A DNA stretch of 64,000 bases from Streptomyces sp. NBC_01294. GTDB taxonomy: Bacteria > Actinomycetota > Actinomycetes > Streptomycetales > Streptomycetaceae. How positions within the stretch are numbered: position 1 is the first letter of the stretch; each line of letters begins with the position of its first letter. Location: NCBI RefSeq assembly GCF_035917235.1, contig NZ_CP108423.1, forward strand, positions 5,113,501-5,177,500. Reading direction: 5' to 3'. The notes under the pieces are model-generated. The model made no database searches and had not been told where the DNA came from. It worked only from the letters and a program-made list of their open reading frames with translations. Shown here piece after piece: positions 17,740-25,860 of the stretch. A program made the translations under genes and the position numbers.

Positions 17740-18519
17740 GTGGCAGAGCGCAAGCCGATCGAATCCTGGCTCACCGACATGGACGGGGTCCTCATCCACG
17801 AGGGCACCCCGATCCCCGGCGCCGATGCCTTCATCAAGCGGCTGCGCGAGTCCGGCAAGCCCTTCCTGGTGCTGACCAACAACTCCATCTACACCCCCCG
17901 CGACCTCCAGGCCCGCCTGTCCCGCATGGGTCTGGCCGTCCCCGTCGAGAACATCTGGACCTCCGCGCTGGCCACCGCGAAGTTCCTCGACGACCAGCGC
18001 CCGGGCGGCACGGCCTACGTCATCGGCGAGGCCGGTCTGACCACCGCCCTGCACGACATCGGCTACATCCTGACCGACCACGAGCCCGACTACGTGGTCC
18101 TGGGCGAGACCCGGACGTACAGCTTCGAGGCGATGACGAAGGCGGTCCGCCTGATCAACGGGGGCGCGCGCTTCATCTGCACCAACCCCGACGAGACCGG
18201 CCCCTCCACCGAGGGCCCGCTCCCGGCCACCGGCGCGGTCGCCGCACTGATCACCAAGGCGACCGGCAAGCAGCCGTACTTCGCCGGCAAGCCGAACCCG
18301 CTGATGATGCGCACCGGCCTGAACGCCATCGGCGCGCACTCGGAGACCAGCGCGATGATCGGCGACCGGATGGACACCGACGTGCTGGCCGGCCTGGAGG
18401 CGGGCATGCAGACCTTCCTCGTCCTCACCGGTCTGACCAGCGTCCAGGACACGGAGAAGTTCCCGTACCGCCCGACCAGGACGGTCGACTCGATCGCGGA
18501 TCTCATCGACCTCGTCTGA
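17740..18519 (+). CDS. HAD-IIA family phosphatase (NagD-like)
   Basis: 259 residues, the usual size. Motif I is DMDGVLIHEG, motif II VLTNNSIYTPRD, motif III K in AGKPNPLMM, and motif IV IGDRMDTDVLAGLEAG. These enzymes dephosphorylate nucleotides, sugar phosphates or glycerol phosphates as housecleaning. GTG 17740 is directly followed by AERKPIESWLTDMDGV, the usual N-terminus. It is likely a single-gene unit, 193 bp after the phosphodiesterase gene. Confidence 0.9.
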   Translation: MAERKPIESWLTDMDGVLIHEGTPIPGADAFIKRLRESGKPFLVLTNNSIYTPRDLQARLSRMGLAVPVENIWTSALATAKFLDDQRPGGTAYVIGEAGLTTALHDIGYILTDHEPDYVVLGETRTYSFEAMTKAVRLINGGARFICTNPDETGPSTEGPLPATGAVAALITKATGKQPYFAGKPNPLMMRTGLNAIGAHSETSAMIGDRMDTDVLAGLEAGMQTFLVLTGLTSVQDTEKFPYRPTRTVDSIADLIDLV

Positions 18520-18635
18520 CGCGCGTACGGCCGATGGGGCGTACCGCGTTTGGGGCGTACGGCTGACACGTACGGCGTCGTTCCGGATGCGGAGCGGCGC
18601 GCCGCGCGTGAATCTCCTTGTCGAGGAGGTTCACC

Positions 18636-19238
18636 ATGCGCAGTGTTCCGATCGCTGTCCGCGCCGCCGGGGTGGCCGTCGCCCTGGCGGCATTCTCCGT
18701 AGTGTCCGCGTCCACCGCCCTCGCGGGCGAGGAGGACCGGGGCCGCGGCAGCATCGCGGTCGAGCCTGACCCGGCCCACCCCGGATCGCAGGTCAAGCTG
18801 CGCGTCCAGGGGTGCGAGGGAACCCGGGGGGAGGCCAAGTCCTCCGTCTTCGTGTCGAACGTCGACCTCCACGGCCGCGACGGCGGCCGCAGTCCGCTCT
18901 ACGGCGAGGCGACGATCAGCTCGCACGCCTCGCCCGGCTGGCACTCCGTCCGGGTGAGGTGCGACGGCCACGAGAAGATCAGCGGCTCCGTCCAGATCTC
19001 CCCGTACCGCCACCCCTCCCACCACGCCTCGCCGGTCTGGCCGGTCCACGCGGGCGGCGGTGGCATGGCCGCCGAACTCGCGGAGAAGGGCAAGCCGGTC
19101 ACCGTCGCGGAGAAGAAGCACGCCGACGACGGTCCGGGCCTGCCGCACACGGTGATCGGCGCCATCCTCGCCGCGGTCGCCACCCTGGCCGTCGCGGGCC
19201 GGGCGCTGGCCCTGCGCCGCCGCCGCAGTGGTGAGTGA
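18636..19238 (+). CDS. Secreted protein with C-terminal membrane anchor, probable sortase substrate
   Basis: 200 residues. ATG 18636 follows GAGGAGG. Signal peptide (IAVRAAGVAVALAAFSVVSAS, ALAGEED cleavage), an Ig-like extracellular domain with two Cys (VQGCEGT, VRCDGHE), then a His/Pro-rich linker. The tail has the sorting layout: GLPHT, a hydrophobic span (VIGAILAAVATLAVAGRALAL) and RRRRSGE. Its stop overlaps the start of the class F-like sortase gene, so the pair is translationally coupled and the sortase probably processes this protein. The motif is not a textbook LPXTG. Confidence 0.8.
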   Translation: MRSVPIAVRAAGVAVALAAFSVVSASTALAGEEDRGRGSIAVEPDPAHPGSQVKLRVQGCEGTRGEAKSSVFVSNVDLHGRDGGRSPLYGEATISSHASPGWHSVRVRCDGHEKISGSVQISPYRHPSHHASPVWPVHAGGGGMAAELAEKGKPVTVAEKKHADDGPGLPHTVIGAILAAVATLAVAGRALALRRRRSGE

Positions 19239-19890
19239 GGGCAAGACCCCTGCCGGCGGCCGGCTGCTGACCTTCGCCGCCTGGTCGGTGCTGGTGCTCG
19301 GGCTGTGGCTGTGGGGCCGCCAGCTCACCGTGGCGCCGGCCCCGCTCGACGGTCAGGCCGGCGGGGCGGTGGGCCCGGGGCTGCCGGCCGCGCACGCCCC
19401 GCTCGGCGCCGCCCTGCCACAGCGCGTCGACGTGCCCTCCATAGGCATCCAGGCCCCGGTGATCCCCCGGGGCCTGGACAAGGACGGTGCGATCGAGCCG
19501 CCCCCGTACGACCGACCGGGCACGGTGGGCTGGTGGGACAAGGGCGCCCAGCCGGGGACGGCCGGGACCGCGCTGATGGTGGGGCACGTGGACACCCGGT
19601 CCAAGCCGGCGGTGTTCTACGGTCTGAGCTCGGCGCAGCCGGGCGACAAGGTGCGGGTGGTGCGGGCGGACGCTTCGGTCGCCGAGTTCACGATCGAGGA
19701 CGTACGGGTCTACGAGCGGGCGGCCTTCGACGCGCACAAGGCGTACGGTCCGCGGGTCCGGGGCCGTGCGGAGCTGCGGCTGGTGACGTGCGGGGGCACC
19801 TACGACAAGGCGGCCAAGGAGTACACGGCGAACGTGGTGGTATCCGCCTACCTGACGGGCGTGGGAGTCCGCCCGGGCAAGCCGGTCTAG
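19228..19890 (+). CDS. Class F-like sortase
   Basis: 220 residues. N-terminal anchor (LTFAAWSVLVLGLWLWG), short linker, sortase domain with His in ALMVGHVDT, Cys in LRLVTCGG and a downstream basic region. The compact size and GHVDT/LVTCGG boxes fit the class F sortases of actinobacteria. GTG 19228 or 19231 both overlap the preceding gene; translation is coupled to its only neighbour, a sortase-signal protein. A strong shared terminator lies downstream, facing the tRNA. Confidence 0.87.
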   Translation: MVSEGKTPAGGRLLTFAAWSVLVLGLWLWGRQLTVAPAPLDGQAGGAVGPGLPAAHAPLGAALPQRVDVPSIGIQAPVIPRGLDKDGAIEPPPYDRPGTVGWWDKGAQPGTAGTALMVGHVDTRSKPAVFYGLSSAQPGDKVRVVRADASVAEFTIEDVRVYERAAFDAHKAYGPRVRGRAELRLVTCGGTYDKAAKEYTANVVVSAYLTGVGVRPGKPV

Positions 19891-19961
19891 CGCGGAGGCG
19901 CGGAAGCACGGAAGCACGGAGGCGCGGCCGAACGGGTGCCGTGCGGACCGGGACCAACGAA

Positions 19962-19995
19962 GAAGCCCCTCGCAGCTTTCGCTGCGAGGGGCTTC
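19962..19995. terminator. Bidirectional terminator between sortase gene and tRNA-Lys
   Basis: Perfect 15-bp stem GAAGCCCCTCGCAGC with a TTTC loop. It serves the sortase on plus and the tRNA on minus. Confidence 0.92.
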
Positions 19996-20004
19996 CTCCG
20001 TCTG

Positions 20005-20078
20005 TGCGCCGCCAGGGACTCGAACCCCGGACCCGCTGATTAAGAGTCAGCTGCTCTAACCAACTGAGCTAGCGGCGC
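20005..20078 (-). tRNA. tRNA-Lys (CTT), copy 1
   Basis: 74 bases that fold as a full cloverleaf: acceptor stem GCGCCGC/GCGGCGC, D arm GCTC/GAGC, anticodon stem GCTGA/TCAGC around CTCTTAA (anticodon CTT), T arm with TTCGAGT. CCA is not encoded. Identical to the genes at 27789 and 41308. It lies just after the terminator at 19962-19995 on its 3' side. Confidence 0.97.
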
Positions 20079-20263
20079 TTGCTGACAGGGAAAACTCTAC
20101 CCCACCTCCACCGGTGCTCGTGACCAGCCACGCCCGCATTGTCCGATTAACCCATGTTTGAGGGGTCTATCGTGCACGATATGTCTGCGCCGTCCACATC
20201 TGATGCGCTATCAGGTGTGGCGCCGGTCGACCAGTGGACGAGCAGGGGAGTGGACGGACCCGC

Positions 20264-21724
20264 ATGACGATGCAGCCTCCGACGCATGTGCAGATGCCGA
20301 TGCCCGCTTTCGAGGAATACGAGCCCGCGGGCGACTGCGTGTGCCGCGGATGCGCGCAGCGGCGCCGCGCCCTCGCCCGCGCGCGGGCCATACCGCTTCG
20401 GGACGGGGGGCACCCGGCCGCGCGCGGTGCCCGCCGGGCGCTGGTCCTGGCGACCGCCGCGGGCGTGGTCCTGGGCGGTGGCGGCGGGGCGGCGGTGGCC
20501 GTGACCACCCCCGCGCCCACGCCCACCCCCGGTCCGGTGGCGCTGGACGATCCCGGCTCCCCGCAGGGCGGCCGGACCCCGCTGCACGGCCCGAAGGGCG
20601 GCCCGGTCGGTCAGCCCGGAGCCCCCGCCAACCCCGGCGCCGTGAAGCGGATCGACCGGACGACGATCATCAACCGGGCGAAGCTGTGGCTGGACGCGAA
20701 GGTCCCTTACAGCATGTCCACGTACTTCACGGACGGCTACCGGCAGGACTGCTCGGGCTACGTCTCCATGGCCTGGAACCTCGGCTCGAACGAGTGGACC
20801 GGCAGCCTCGACGCATTCGCCACGAAGATCACCAAGGAGGAGCTGCTGCCGGGGGACATGCTGCTCTTCCACAACCCGGCGGACCCCAACAACGGCTCGC
20901 ACGTGGTCATCTTCGGCGGCTGGGTCGACGAGACGCGGACGCACTACGTCGCCTACGAGCAGACGCGCCCCCACACGCGGAAGCTGGCCACGCCCTACGG
21001 GTACTGGGAGAACGCGACGAAGTACCTCCCGTACCGGTTCAACGGGGTGACGAGCGGGACCGTTCCGATCGTTCCGACCACTCCCGTCGTTCCCGTCGTA
21101 CCCGTCGCTCCGGAGGTCCCCGGTGTTCCGGCCGTCCCGGGTGCCGAGCCGCCGGCGGCGGGCCCGAAGCCGGGGGACGTGACGGTCTTCCCCGGCGCGG
21201 CCCAGTTCGCTCCCGGCGCGACGAACGACCACGTGGCCCAGCTGGGCCGGATGCTGATCGAGCGCGGCGCGTACCGCTTCTACCCGAAGGGCGTGGCCGA
21301 CCGGACGTGGAGCGAGCACGACAAGCTCGCCACCCAGGCCTTCCAGCACGCGCAGGGCTGGGCGGGCGCCGACGCCGACGGCATCCCCGGCGCGCACACC
21401 TGGCGCCTGCTCGTCCAGAAGCAGGGCAACAACATCCCGCCGACGGTGGGCACGGCGCCGCCGCCGGCGCCGGGGCCGGGCGGTGTCCGGGCCTACCCGG
21501 GCGCCGCGGTGTTCCGCCCGGGCCAGTCGCACCCGGCCGTCGCGGCCCTGGGCCGGCAGCTGGTGAAGAAGGGCTTCGGCAAGTACTACACATCCGGTCC
21601 GGGCCCCCGCTGGGGTGAGGCCGACCGCCGCAACGTCGAGGCCTTCCAGCGCGCGCAGGGCTGGCGCGGCGCCTCGGCCAACGGTTACCCGGGCCCGGAA
21701 ACCTGGCGCCGGCTGTTCGCATGA
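20264..21724 (+). CDS. Membrane-anchored NlpC/P60-like hydrolase with two peptidoglycan-binding repeats
   Basis: About 486 residues from ATG 20264 (an in-frame GTG at 20234 would add 10). A Cys/Arg cluster (CVCRGCAQRRRALARAR) and one membrane span (ALVLATAAGVVLGGGGGAAVAV) place the rest outside. NlpC/P60-like domain at about 130-270, with DCSGYVSMAW (Cys) and NGSHVVIFGGW (His). A Val-Pro linker and two tandem repeats follow (FPGAAQFAPGATNDHVAQLGRML and YPGAAVFRPGQSHPAVAALGRQL), each ending in an AFQ(H/R)AQGW block. These repeats are of peptidoglycan-binding type. The stop overlaps the SPFH gene's start (ATGA), so the two are co-translated. The DCSG core resembles that of the lectin hydrolase at 36263. 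Confidence 0.83.
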   Translation: MTMQPPTHVQMPMPAFEEYEPAGDCVCRGCAQRRRALARARAIPLRDGGHPAARGARRALVLATAAGVVLGGGGGAAVAVTTPAPTPTPGPVALDDPGSPQGGRTPLHGPKGGPVGQPGAPANPGAVKRIDRTTIINRAKLWLDAKVPYSMSTYFTDGYRQDCSGYVSMAWNLGSNEWTGSLDAFATKITKEELLPGDMLLFHNPADPNNGSHVVIFGGWVDETRTHYVAYEQTRPHTRKLATPYGYWENATKYLPYRFNGVTSGTVPIVPTTPVVPVVPVAPEVPGVPAVPGAEPPAAGPKPGDVTVFPGAAQFAPGATNDHVAQLGRMLIERGAYRFYPKGVADRTWSEHDKLATQAFQHAQGWAGADADGIPGAHTWRLLVQKQGNNIPPTVGTAPPPAPGPGGVRAYPGAAVFRPGQSHPAVAALGRQLVKKGFGKYYTSGPGPRWGEADRRNVEAFQRAQGWRGASANGYPGPETWRRLFA

Positions 21725-24700
21725 CGGAGGTAACGATGTTCCCCACGCACACCACCTCGACGACGGGCACCCTCCGCGTACCGCCGCTGACCGCCCGGAC
21801 AGCGACAACCGCCACGGCGCCCCCGACCCCCACGCCCGCACCCCGACCGGGCACGTGGACGGCAGCGCCCGCGCCCGCGTCCCGCCAGGGTGTCTGGGCG
21901 GCGGCGCCGGTGCCGGCGTCCCGCCCGGACCCCGGGACGGTTCCGACGGCACACCCGGCGCGGGCCGCGGGCGTCGGCTTCGGCCCGGCCGCGGCACCTG
22001 CGGCCCGCCCGGCCGTCGCCGCACCGCGCGGTGCGGCCGGGCCGAGCACCCCGACGGCCGAGACCTCGTTCGGCTGGGCCGCGGCCACGTCCTCCTGGGC
22101 CTCGACGCCCGCCCACCCGCCGCGTTCGGCGGCGCCCCGGCCCGCCGCATCAGCCGCCCACCCGGTGCAGGCGCCCCGCTCGGCGGCACCGGAGCCCGCG
22201 CCCCCGGCGCGGACTCCGTGGCCGGCGGCGACCGTCCACCCGGCGCGGGCTTCCTCCTGGGCGGCGGCGCCCGATCCCTACGCACCGACCGTCCGCCCGC
22301 AGACTCCGGCCCACTCGGCGGTCCATGACCCGGAGCCCGCGGCATCCACCGCTCGGCCGACGCACACGCAGACCCGGCCGATGGCGCAAGAGCCGGAGCC
22401 CACGGCCTCGGCCGTTCGCCCGGCACAGGCTCCGCCGCGGTCGGCGGCACAGGAGTCGCAGCACGGGCAGCAGCCCGTACGCCAGGCGCAGGAGACCGAG
22501 GTCGCGGCGCGGGCGTCCGAGCCTGCGGCGTCGACGGTCCGTCCGGGTCAGGCATCACCCTGGGCGGCGGCGCAGCAGGCCGAGGACCCGGCCTCGACCG
22601 GCCGCCCGACGCAGTCTTCGCCCTGGTCGGTGACGCCGGTGCGGGAGTTCGACGCGTCGACCGGTCGTCCGACGCAGGAGCCGGAGCCTGCGCAGCAGCC
22701 CGTAGGCCAGGCGCATGCGTCGCCCCGCGCGGCGGTGCAAGAGGCCGAGGTCGCGGCGCCGACCGTCCGTCCGACACGGGAGGGGGAGCCCGCCGCGTCG
22801 GCGGTTCGCCCGGCGCAGGCTTCGTCCCGCGCTGCGGTGCAGCAGACCGAGTTCGCGACGTCGGCCGCCCACTCGACGCCGGCGCCCGAGCCCTCCGTGT
22901 CGGCCGTCCGCCCTGCGGTGGCTTCGCCCTGGGCGGAGGCTCAGAAGACCGAGGTCCCGGCGCCGACCGTCCGCCCGACGCAGGCGGGGGCCCAGGCGGC
23001 GGAGCTCGCGGCACCGGCCGTTCGCTCGGCGCAGGCTTCGTCCCGCCCGGCGGTGCACGAGGTCGAGGGCGTCGCTACGGCTCGGGCGGTGGTGCCGGAG
23101 CCCGCGGCTGAGCATCGGCAGGCGCAGGCCGAGGTGCCCGCGGCGCGGTCCCAGTGCGAGGCCGAGCCGGCCTACGCCTCGGCCGGCCACGGCACGCACG
23201 GCACGTACAACACGGGTGGCCAGGGCCCCGACCCGCAGGGCATCGCGGGCCTGGACATCCCGCACCCGCAGGACGAGGCGGCCCACCCCGGAGTGGCCAC
23301 CCTGCGCCTGCGGAGCGGCGCCCCCGCGGCCGCCGCAGCGCACCCGCAGCACTCCCGCCCGGAGTCGGCGCACGAGCCGGAGGCCGCCCTCGACGCCGGG
23401 CCCCACCCCGAGGCCGACCCCCGGGCGGCACCCGAGCCCGCGGCCGGAACCGAGCCCAAGGCCCGGTCCGGAGCCCAGGCCGTACCTGTGCGCGCGGCCG
23501 GAACCGTGCCCGAGCCCACGCGCGGAACCCAGGCCGTGCCTGTGCCCGAGGCCGGAACTCAGACCGTGCCCGTGCCCGGAACCCGGCCCGCGGCCGGAAC
23601 CCAGGCCGTTCGCGTACCCGAGGCCGGAACCCGGCCCGAGGCCAAGGCCGGAGCCATGGCCGAGCCCCTCCCGGGGACCGGAACCCAGCCCGAGCCGGGA
23701 ACCCAGGCCGTTCGCGTGCCCAAGGCCGGAACCGTGCCCGCGGCCGGAACCCAGGCCGAGCCCGCTGGCGGAGCTCAGGCCGGGGTGCCCGGGCCCGGGG
23801 TGGTCGAGATCGTTGCTCAGGCCGTGGCGCGCGGTCTGGACAAGCCGGCGGAGGGGGGCCACCTCCAGGACACCCCCCGCCTCGGGCGGCCACGCGGCGC
23901 CGCCGTGACCGAGGTGCCCGTGCACCTACCCTTCCGCGGGGAGCCGCACCGCATGCCCGCCCCCACCCCCACCGCCGGGCCCGCCGCAGGCGGCAGGACC
24001 CCCCGCCCCGCCCCCGGCCGCCGCGTCCCCCGCGGCGACGACCGGCTCCGTGAGCACCGCGGCCCGGTGCTGCCCGGCTGGGTCGCCGTGGCCGTCGGCG
24101 GGATCGCCCTCGCCGGCTGCACGGCCGTGCTCTGGCGGGCCGGGGCCGTCCCCGCCCCCTTCCTGGCCGCGTTCGGCGCGGCCCCCCGCGCCTACCAGGG
24201 CCTGCGCGCCACCCACTGGCCCCCGCTCGCCTTCCTCAGCATCGTCGCCCTCGTCGCGCTCGGCGGCCTCGGGCGTGCCCGCGCCGGCCACGCCTGGGTG
24301 CTCACCCTCTTCGGCCGCTACCGCGGCACGGTCCGCCGTACCGGCCTGACCTGGGTCAGCCCCCTCCTCCTGCGCCGCCGGGTCGACGTACGCCTGCGCC
24401 ACTGGCGCAGCGACCCGATGCCCGCCGTGGACTCCGGCGGCCTCGCCCTCCAGGTCGTCGTCCAGGTCGTCTGGCAGGTCAAGGACACGGCCCGGGCCAC
24501 CCTCGCCGTCGAGGACCACACGGAGTACCTCGCCGAGCAGGTCGAATCGGCCATGGCCCGCGTACTGTCCCAGCTGCCCGCCGACGCCTTCCACGAGGAC
24601 GCTCTGACCCTGCGCGACGCCGAGGCCGTCGGCGACGCGCTGACCCGGATGCTGGCGGCCGAGACCGAGGCCGTCGGGATCGAGGTGTTCTCGGCCCAGC

Positions 24701-24927
24701 CGACCCGGATCGAATACGCCGCCGAGGTCGCCGAGGCCATGCGCCGCCGCAGGGTCGCGGCGATCGACGCCAAGCACCGGGACTCCGTGCTGAGCTCGGT
24801 CGTGGACGCGGTGGACGACACCGTCCACCGGCTGACCTCGCGCGGGCTGGTCGAGCTCGACGACTACGAGCGCAAGGCCCTGGTGAAGGACCTCACGGTC
24901 GCCTTCTACACCGGGCGCCCCGAGTGA
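21721..24927 (+). CDS. Giant SPFH (band 7/stomatin) protein with disordered Ala/Pro repeat region
   Basis: 1068 residues. Residues 1 to about 780 are low-complexity Ala/Pro/Glu/Val sequence with imperfect repeats, first of the ASSRAAVQ/VRPTQASPWA kind and later (about 570-690) of the GTQAVRVPEAG kind. Then come two hydrophobic spans (GWVAVAVGGIALAGCTAVLW, about 786-806; PPLAFLSIVALVALGGLG, about 833-850) and an SPFH domain to the end (LTFGRYRGTVRRTGLTWVSP-like motif, VVWQVKDTARAT). SPFH proteins build membrane microdomain scaffolds. Translation is coupled to the upstream wall hydrolase, suggesting a scaffold for wall enzymes. The long disordered arm is far beyond normal SPFH length. Confidence 0.8.
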   Translation: MTEVTMFPTHTTSTTGTLRVPPLTARTATTATAPPTPTPAPRPGTWTAAPAPASRQGVWAAAPVPASRPDPGTVPTAHPARAAGVGFGPAAAPAARPAVAAPRGAAGPSTPTAETSFGWAAATSSWASTPAHPPRSAAPRPAASAAHPVQAPRSAAPEPAPPARTPWPAATVHPARASSWAAAPDPYAPTVRPQTPAHSAVHDPEPAASTARPTHTQTRPMAQEPEPTASAVRPAQAPPRSAAQESQHGQQPVRQAQETEVAARASEPAASTVRPGQASPWAAAQQAEDPASTGRPTQSSPWSVTPVREFDASTGRPTQEPEPAQQPVGQAHASPRAAVQEAEVAAPTVRPTREGEPAASAVRPAQASSRAAVQQTEFATSAAHSTPAPEPSVSAVRPAVASPWAEAQKTEVPAPTVRPTQAGAQAAELAAPAVRSAQASSRPAVHEVEGVATARAVVPEPAAEHRQAQAEVPAARSQCEAEPAYASAGHGTHGTYNTGGQGPDPQGIAGLDIPHPQDEAAHPGVATLRLRSGAPAAAAAHPQHSRPESAHEPEAALDAGPHPEADPRAAPEPAAGTEPKARSGAQAVPVRAAGTVPEPTRGTQAVPVPEAGTQTVPVPGTRPAAGTQAVRVPEAGTRPEAKAGAMAEPLPGTGTQPEPGTQAVRVPKAGTVPAAGTQAEPAGGAQAGVPGPGVVEIVAQAVARGLDKPAEGGHLQDTPRLGRPRGAAVTEVPVHLPFRGEPHRMPAPTPTAGPAAGGRTPRPAPGRRVPRGDDRLREHRGPVLPGWVAVAVGGIALAGCTAVLWRAGAVPAPFLAAFGAAPRAYQGLRATHWPPLAFLSIVALVALGGLGRARAGHAWVLTLFGRYRGTVRRTGLTWVSPLLLRRRVDVRLRHWRSDPMPAVDSGGLALQVVVQVVWQVKDTARATLAVEDHTEYLAEQVESAMARVLSQLPADAFHEDALTLRDAEAVGDALTRMLAAETEAVGIEVFSAQPTRIEYAAEVAEAMRRRRVAAIDAKHRDSVLSSVVDAVDDTVHRLTSRGLVELDDYERKALVKDLTVAFYTGRPE

Positions 24928-25000
24928 TGCCCCTGATGCGCTGATGCGCTGATGCCTCGCGTGCCTCGCGCGACACTCTGAACAGCACCACGAGGACAAC

Positions 25001-25039
25001 GGGAACGGGTGGCCGGAATGAACCGGACCACCCGTTCCC
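25001..25039 (+). terminator. Terminator after the SPFH gene
   Basis: Perfect 12-bp stem GGGAACGGGTGG (25001-25012 with 25028-25039), extended by an inner CCGG pair. Confidence 0.85.
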
Positions 25040-25043
25040 TCTT

Positions 25044-25095
25044 TGGTATGGACATGGCCAACTCTCGTCCATAGTCTGGGACTTGGTCTAGACCT
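25044..25095 (+). promoter_or_regulatory. DasR/chitin-control boxes upstream of the LPMO gene
   Basis: TGGTCTAGACCT at 25084-25095, within ACTTGGTCTAGACC, closely matches the DasR-responsive 'dre' consensus (ACTGGTCTAGACCA-type) and the 12-bp repeats of streptomycete chitinase promoters. A weaker copy, TGGTATGGACAT, lies at 25044-25055. It predicts N-acetylglucosamine/chitin induction. Confidence 0.75.
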
Positions 25096-25100
25096 AATCC

Positions 25101-25181
25101 CCACACGCACACCCACACGCACACCCACACGCACACCCACGTGCACACCCACGTGCACGCTCACGCACGTACACGCACACG
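25101..25181 (+). repeat. CAC-rich 12-bp tandem repeat in the LPMO leader
   Basis: Three exact CACACGCACACC-like units, then diverged CACGTGCACACC units and single CACGC pieces, between the dre box and the start codon. The transcript leader would be an almost pure C/A/G tract. Confidence 0.85.
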
Positions 25182-25225
25182 CAGCGCGCGCTCTCGCCGA
25201 ACTCCCCCCACGTTCAAGGAGCATC

Positions 25226-25834
25226 ATGCGTAACATCCGCATGCCCGGACGGGCCGGCGTCGCCGCGCTCGGCCTCGGCCTCGTCGCCGGAATCACCCTC
25301 CTCGGCGCCCCCAGCGCCAGCAGTCACGGCTACACCGACACCCCCATCAGCCGCCAGAAGCTCTGCGCCAACCGGGCCGTCGCCGACTGCGGCGCGATCC
25401 AGTGGGAGCCGCAGAGCGTCGAGGGCTTCAAGGGGTTCCCGGCCGCCGGCCCCGCCGACGGCAAGATATGTTCGGCAGGCCTCCCGCAGTTCGCCGAGCT
25501 CGACAACCCGCGCGGCGGCGCCTGGCCCACCACCAAGGTGACCAGTGGCCAGAGCTACGGCTTCCGGTGGCAGTTCACCGCCAACCACTCCACCACCGAC
25601 TTCAAGTACTACGTCACCAAGAACGGCTGGACCGGCGGCAAGGCCCTCACCCGCGCCGACCTCGACCCCCAGCCCTTCCTCACCGTCGCCTACAACGGCG
25701 CCCGCCCCGCCATGACCACCGTCCACCAGGGCGCCATGCCGAGCGGCAAGTCGGGCCGGCACCTGATCCTCGCCGTCTGGACCGTCAACGACACCCCGAT
25801 GGCCTTCTACGCCTGCTCTGACGTTCAGTTCTGA
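25226..25834 (+). CDS. Chitin-active lytic polysaccharide monooxygenase (AA10)
   Basis: 202 residues. ATG 25226 follows AAGGA. After signal peptide cleavage (PSASS/HGYTDTP) the first residue is His, the defining N-terminal copper ligand, and the second ligand is in ANHSTTDFKYYVTK. Further AA10 markers are CANRAVADCGAIQWEPQSVEG and the FYACSDVQF end. It cuts crystalline chitin oxidatively, ahead of the GH18 chitinase at 30321. No binding module is attached. The two dre-like boxes and CAC repeat lie upstream. A longer reading frame through the CAC repeat exists but would bury the signal peptide and N-terminal His. Confidence 0.93.
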   Translation: MRNIRMPGRAGVAALGLGLVAGITLLGAPSASSHGYTDTPISRQKLCANRAVADCGAIQWEPQSVEGFKGFPAAGPADGKICSAGLPQFAELDNPRGGAWPTTKVTSGQSYGFRWQFTANHSTTDFKYYVTKNGWTGGKALTRADLDPQPFLTVAYNGARPAMTTVHQGAMPSGKSGRHLILAVWTVNDTPMAFYACSDVQF

Positions 25835-25860
25835 CGGAACGTCAGCTACCCTCCGGCGGC

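Noticed and set aside
25043..25225. N-terminal extension of the LPMO frame through the CAC repeat
   Set aside because: It would bury the signal peptide and the copper-binding N-terminal His; ATG 25226 has a Shine-Dalgarno.
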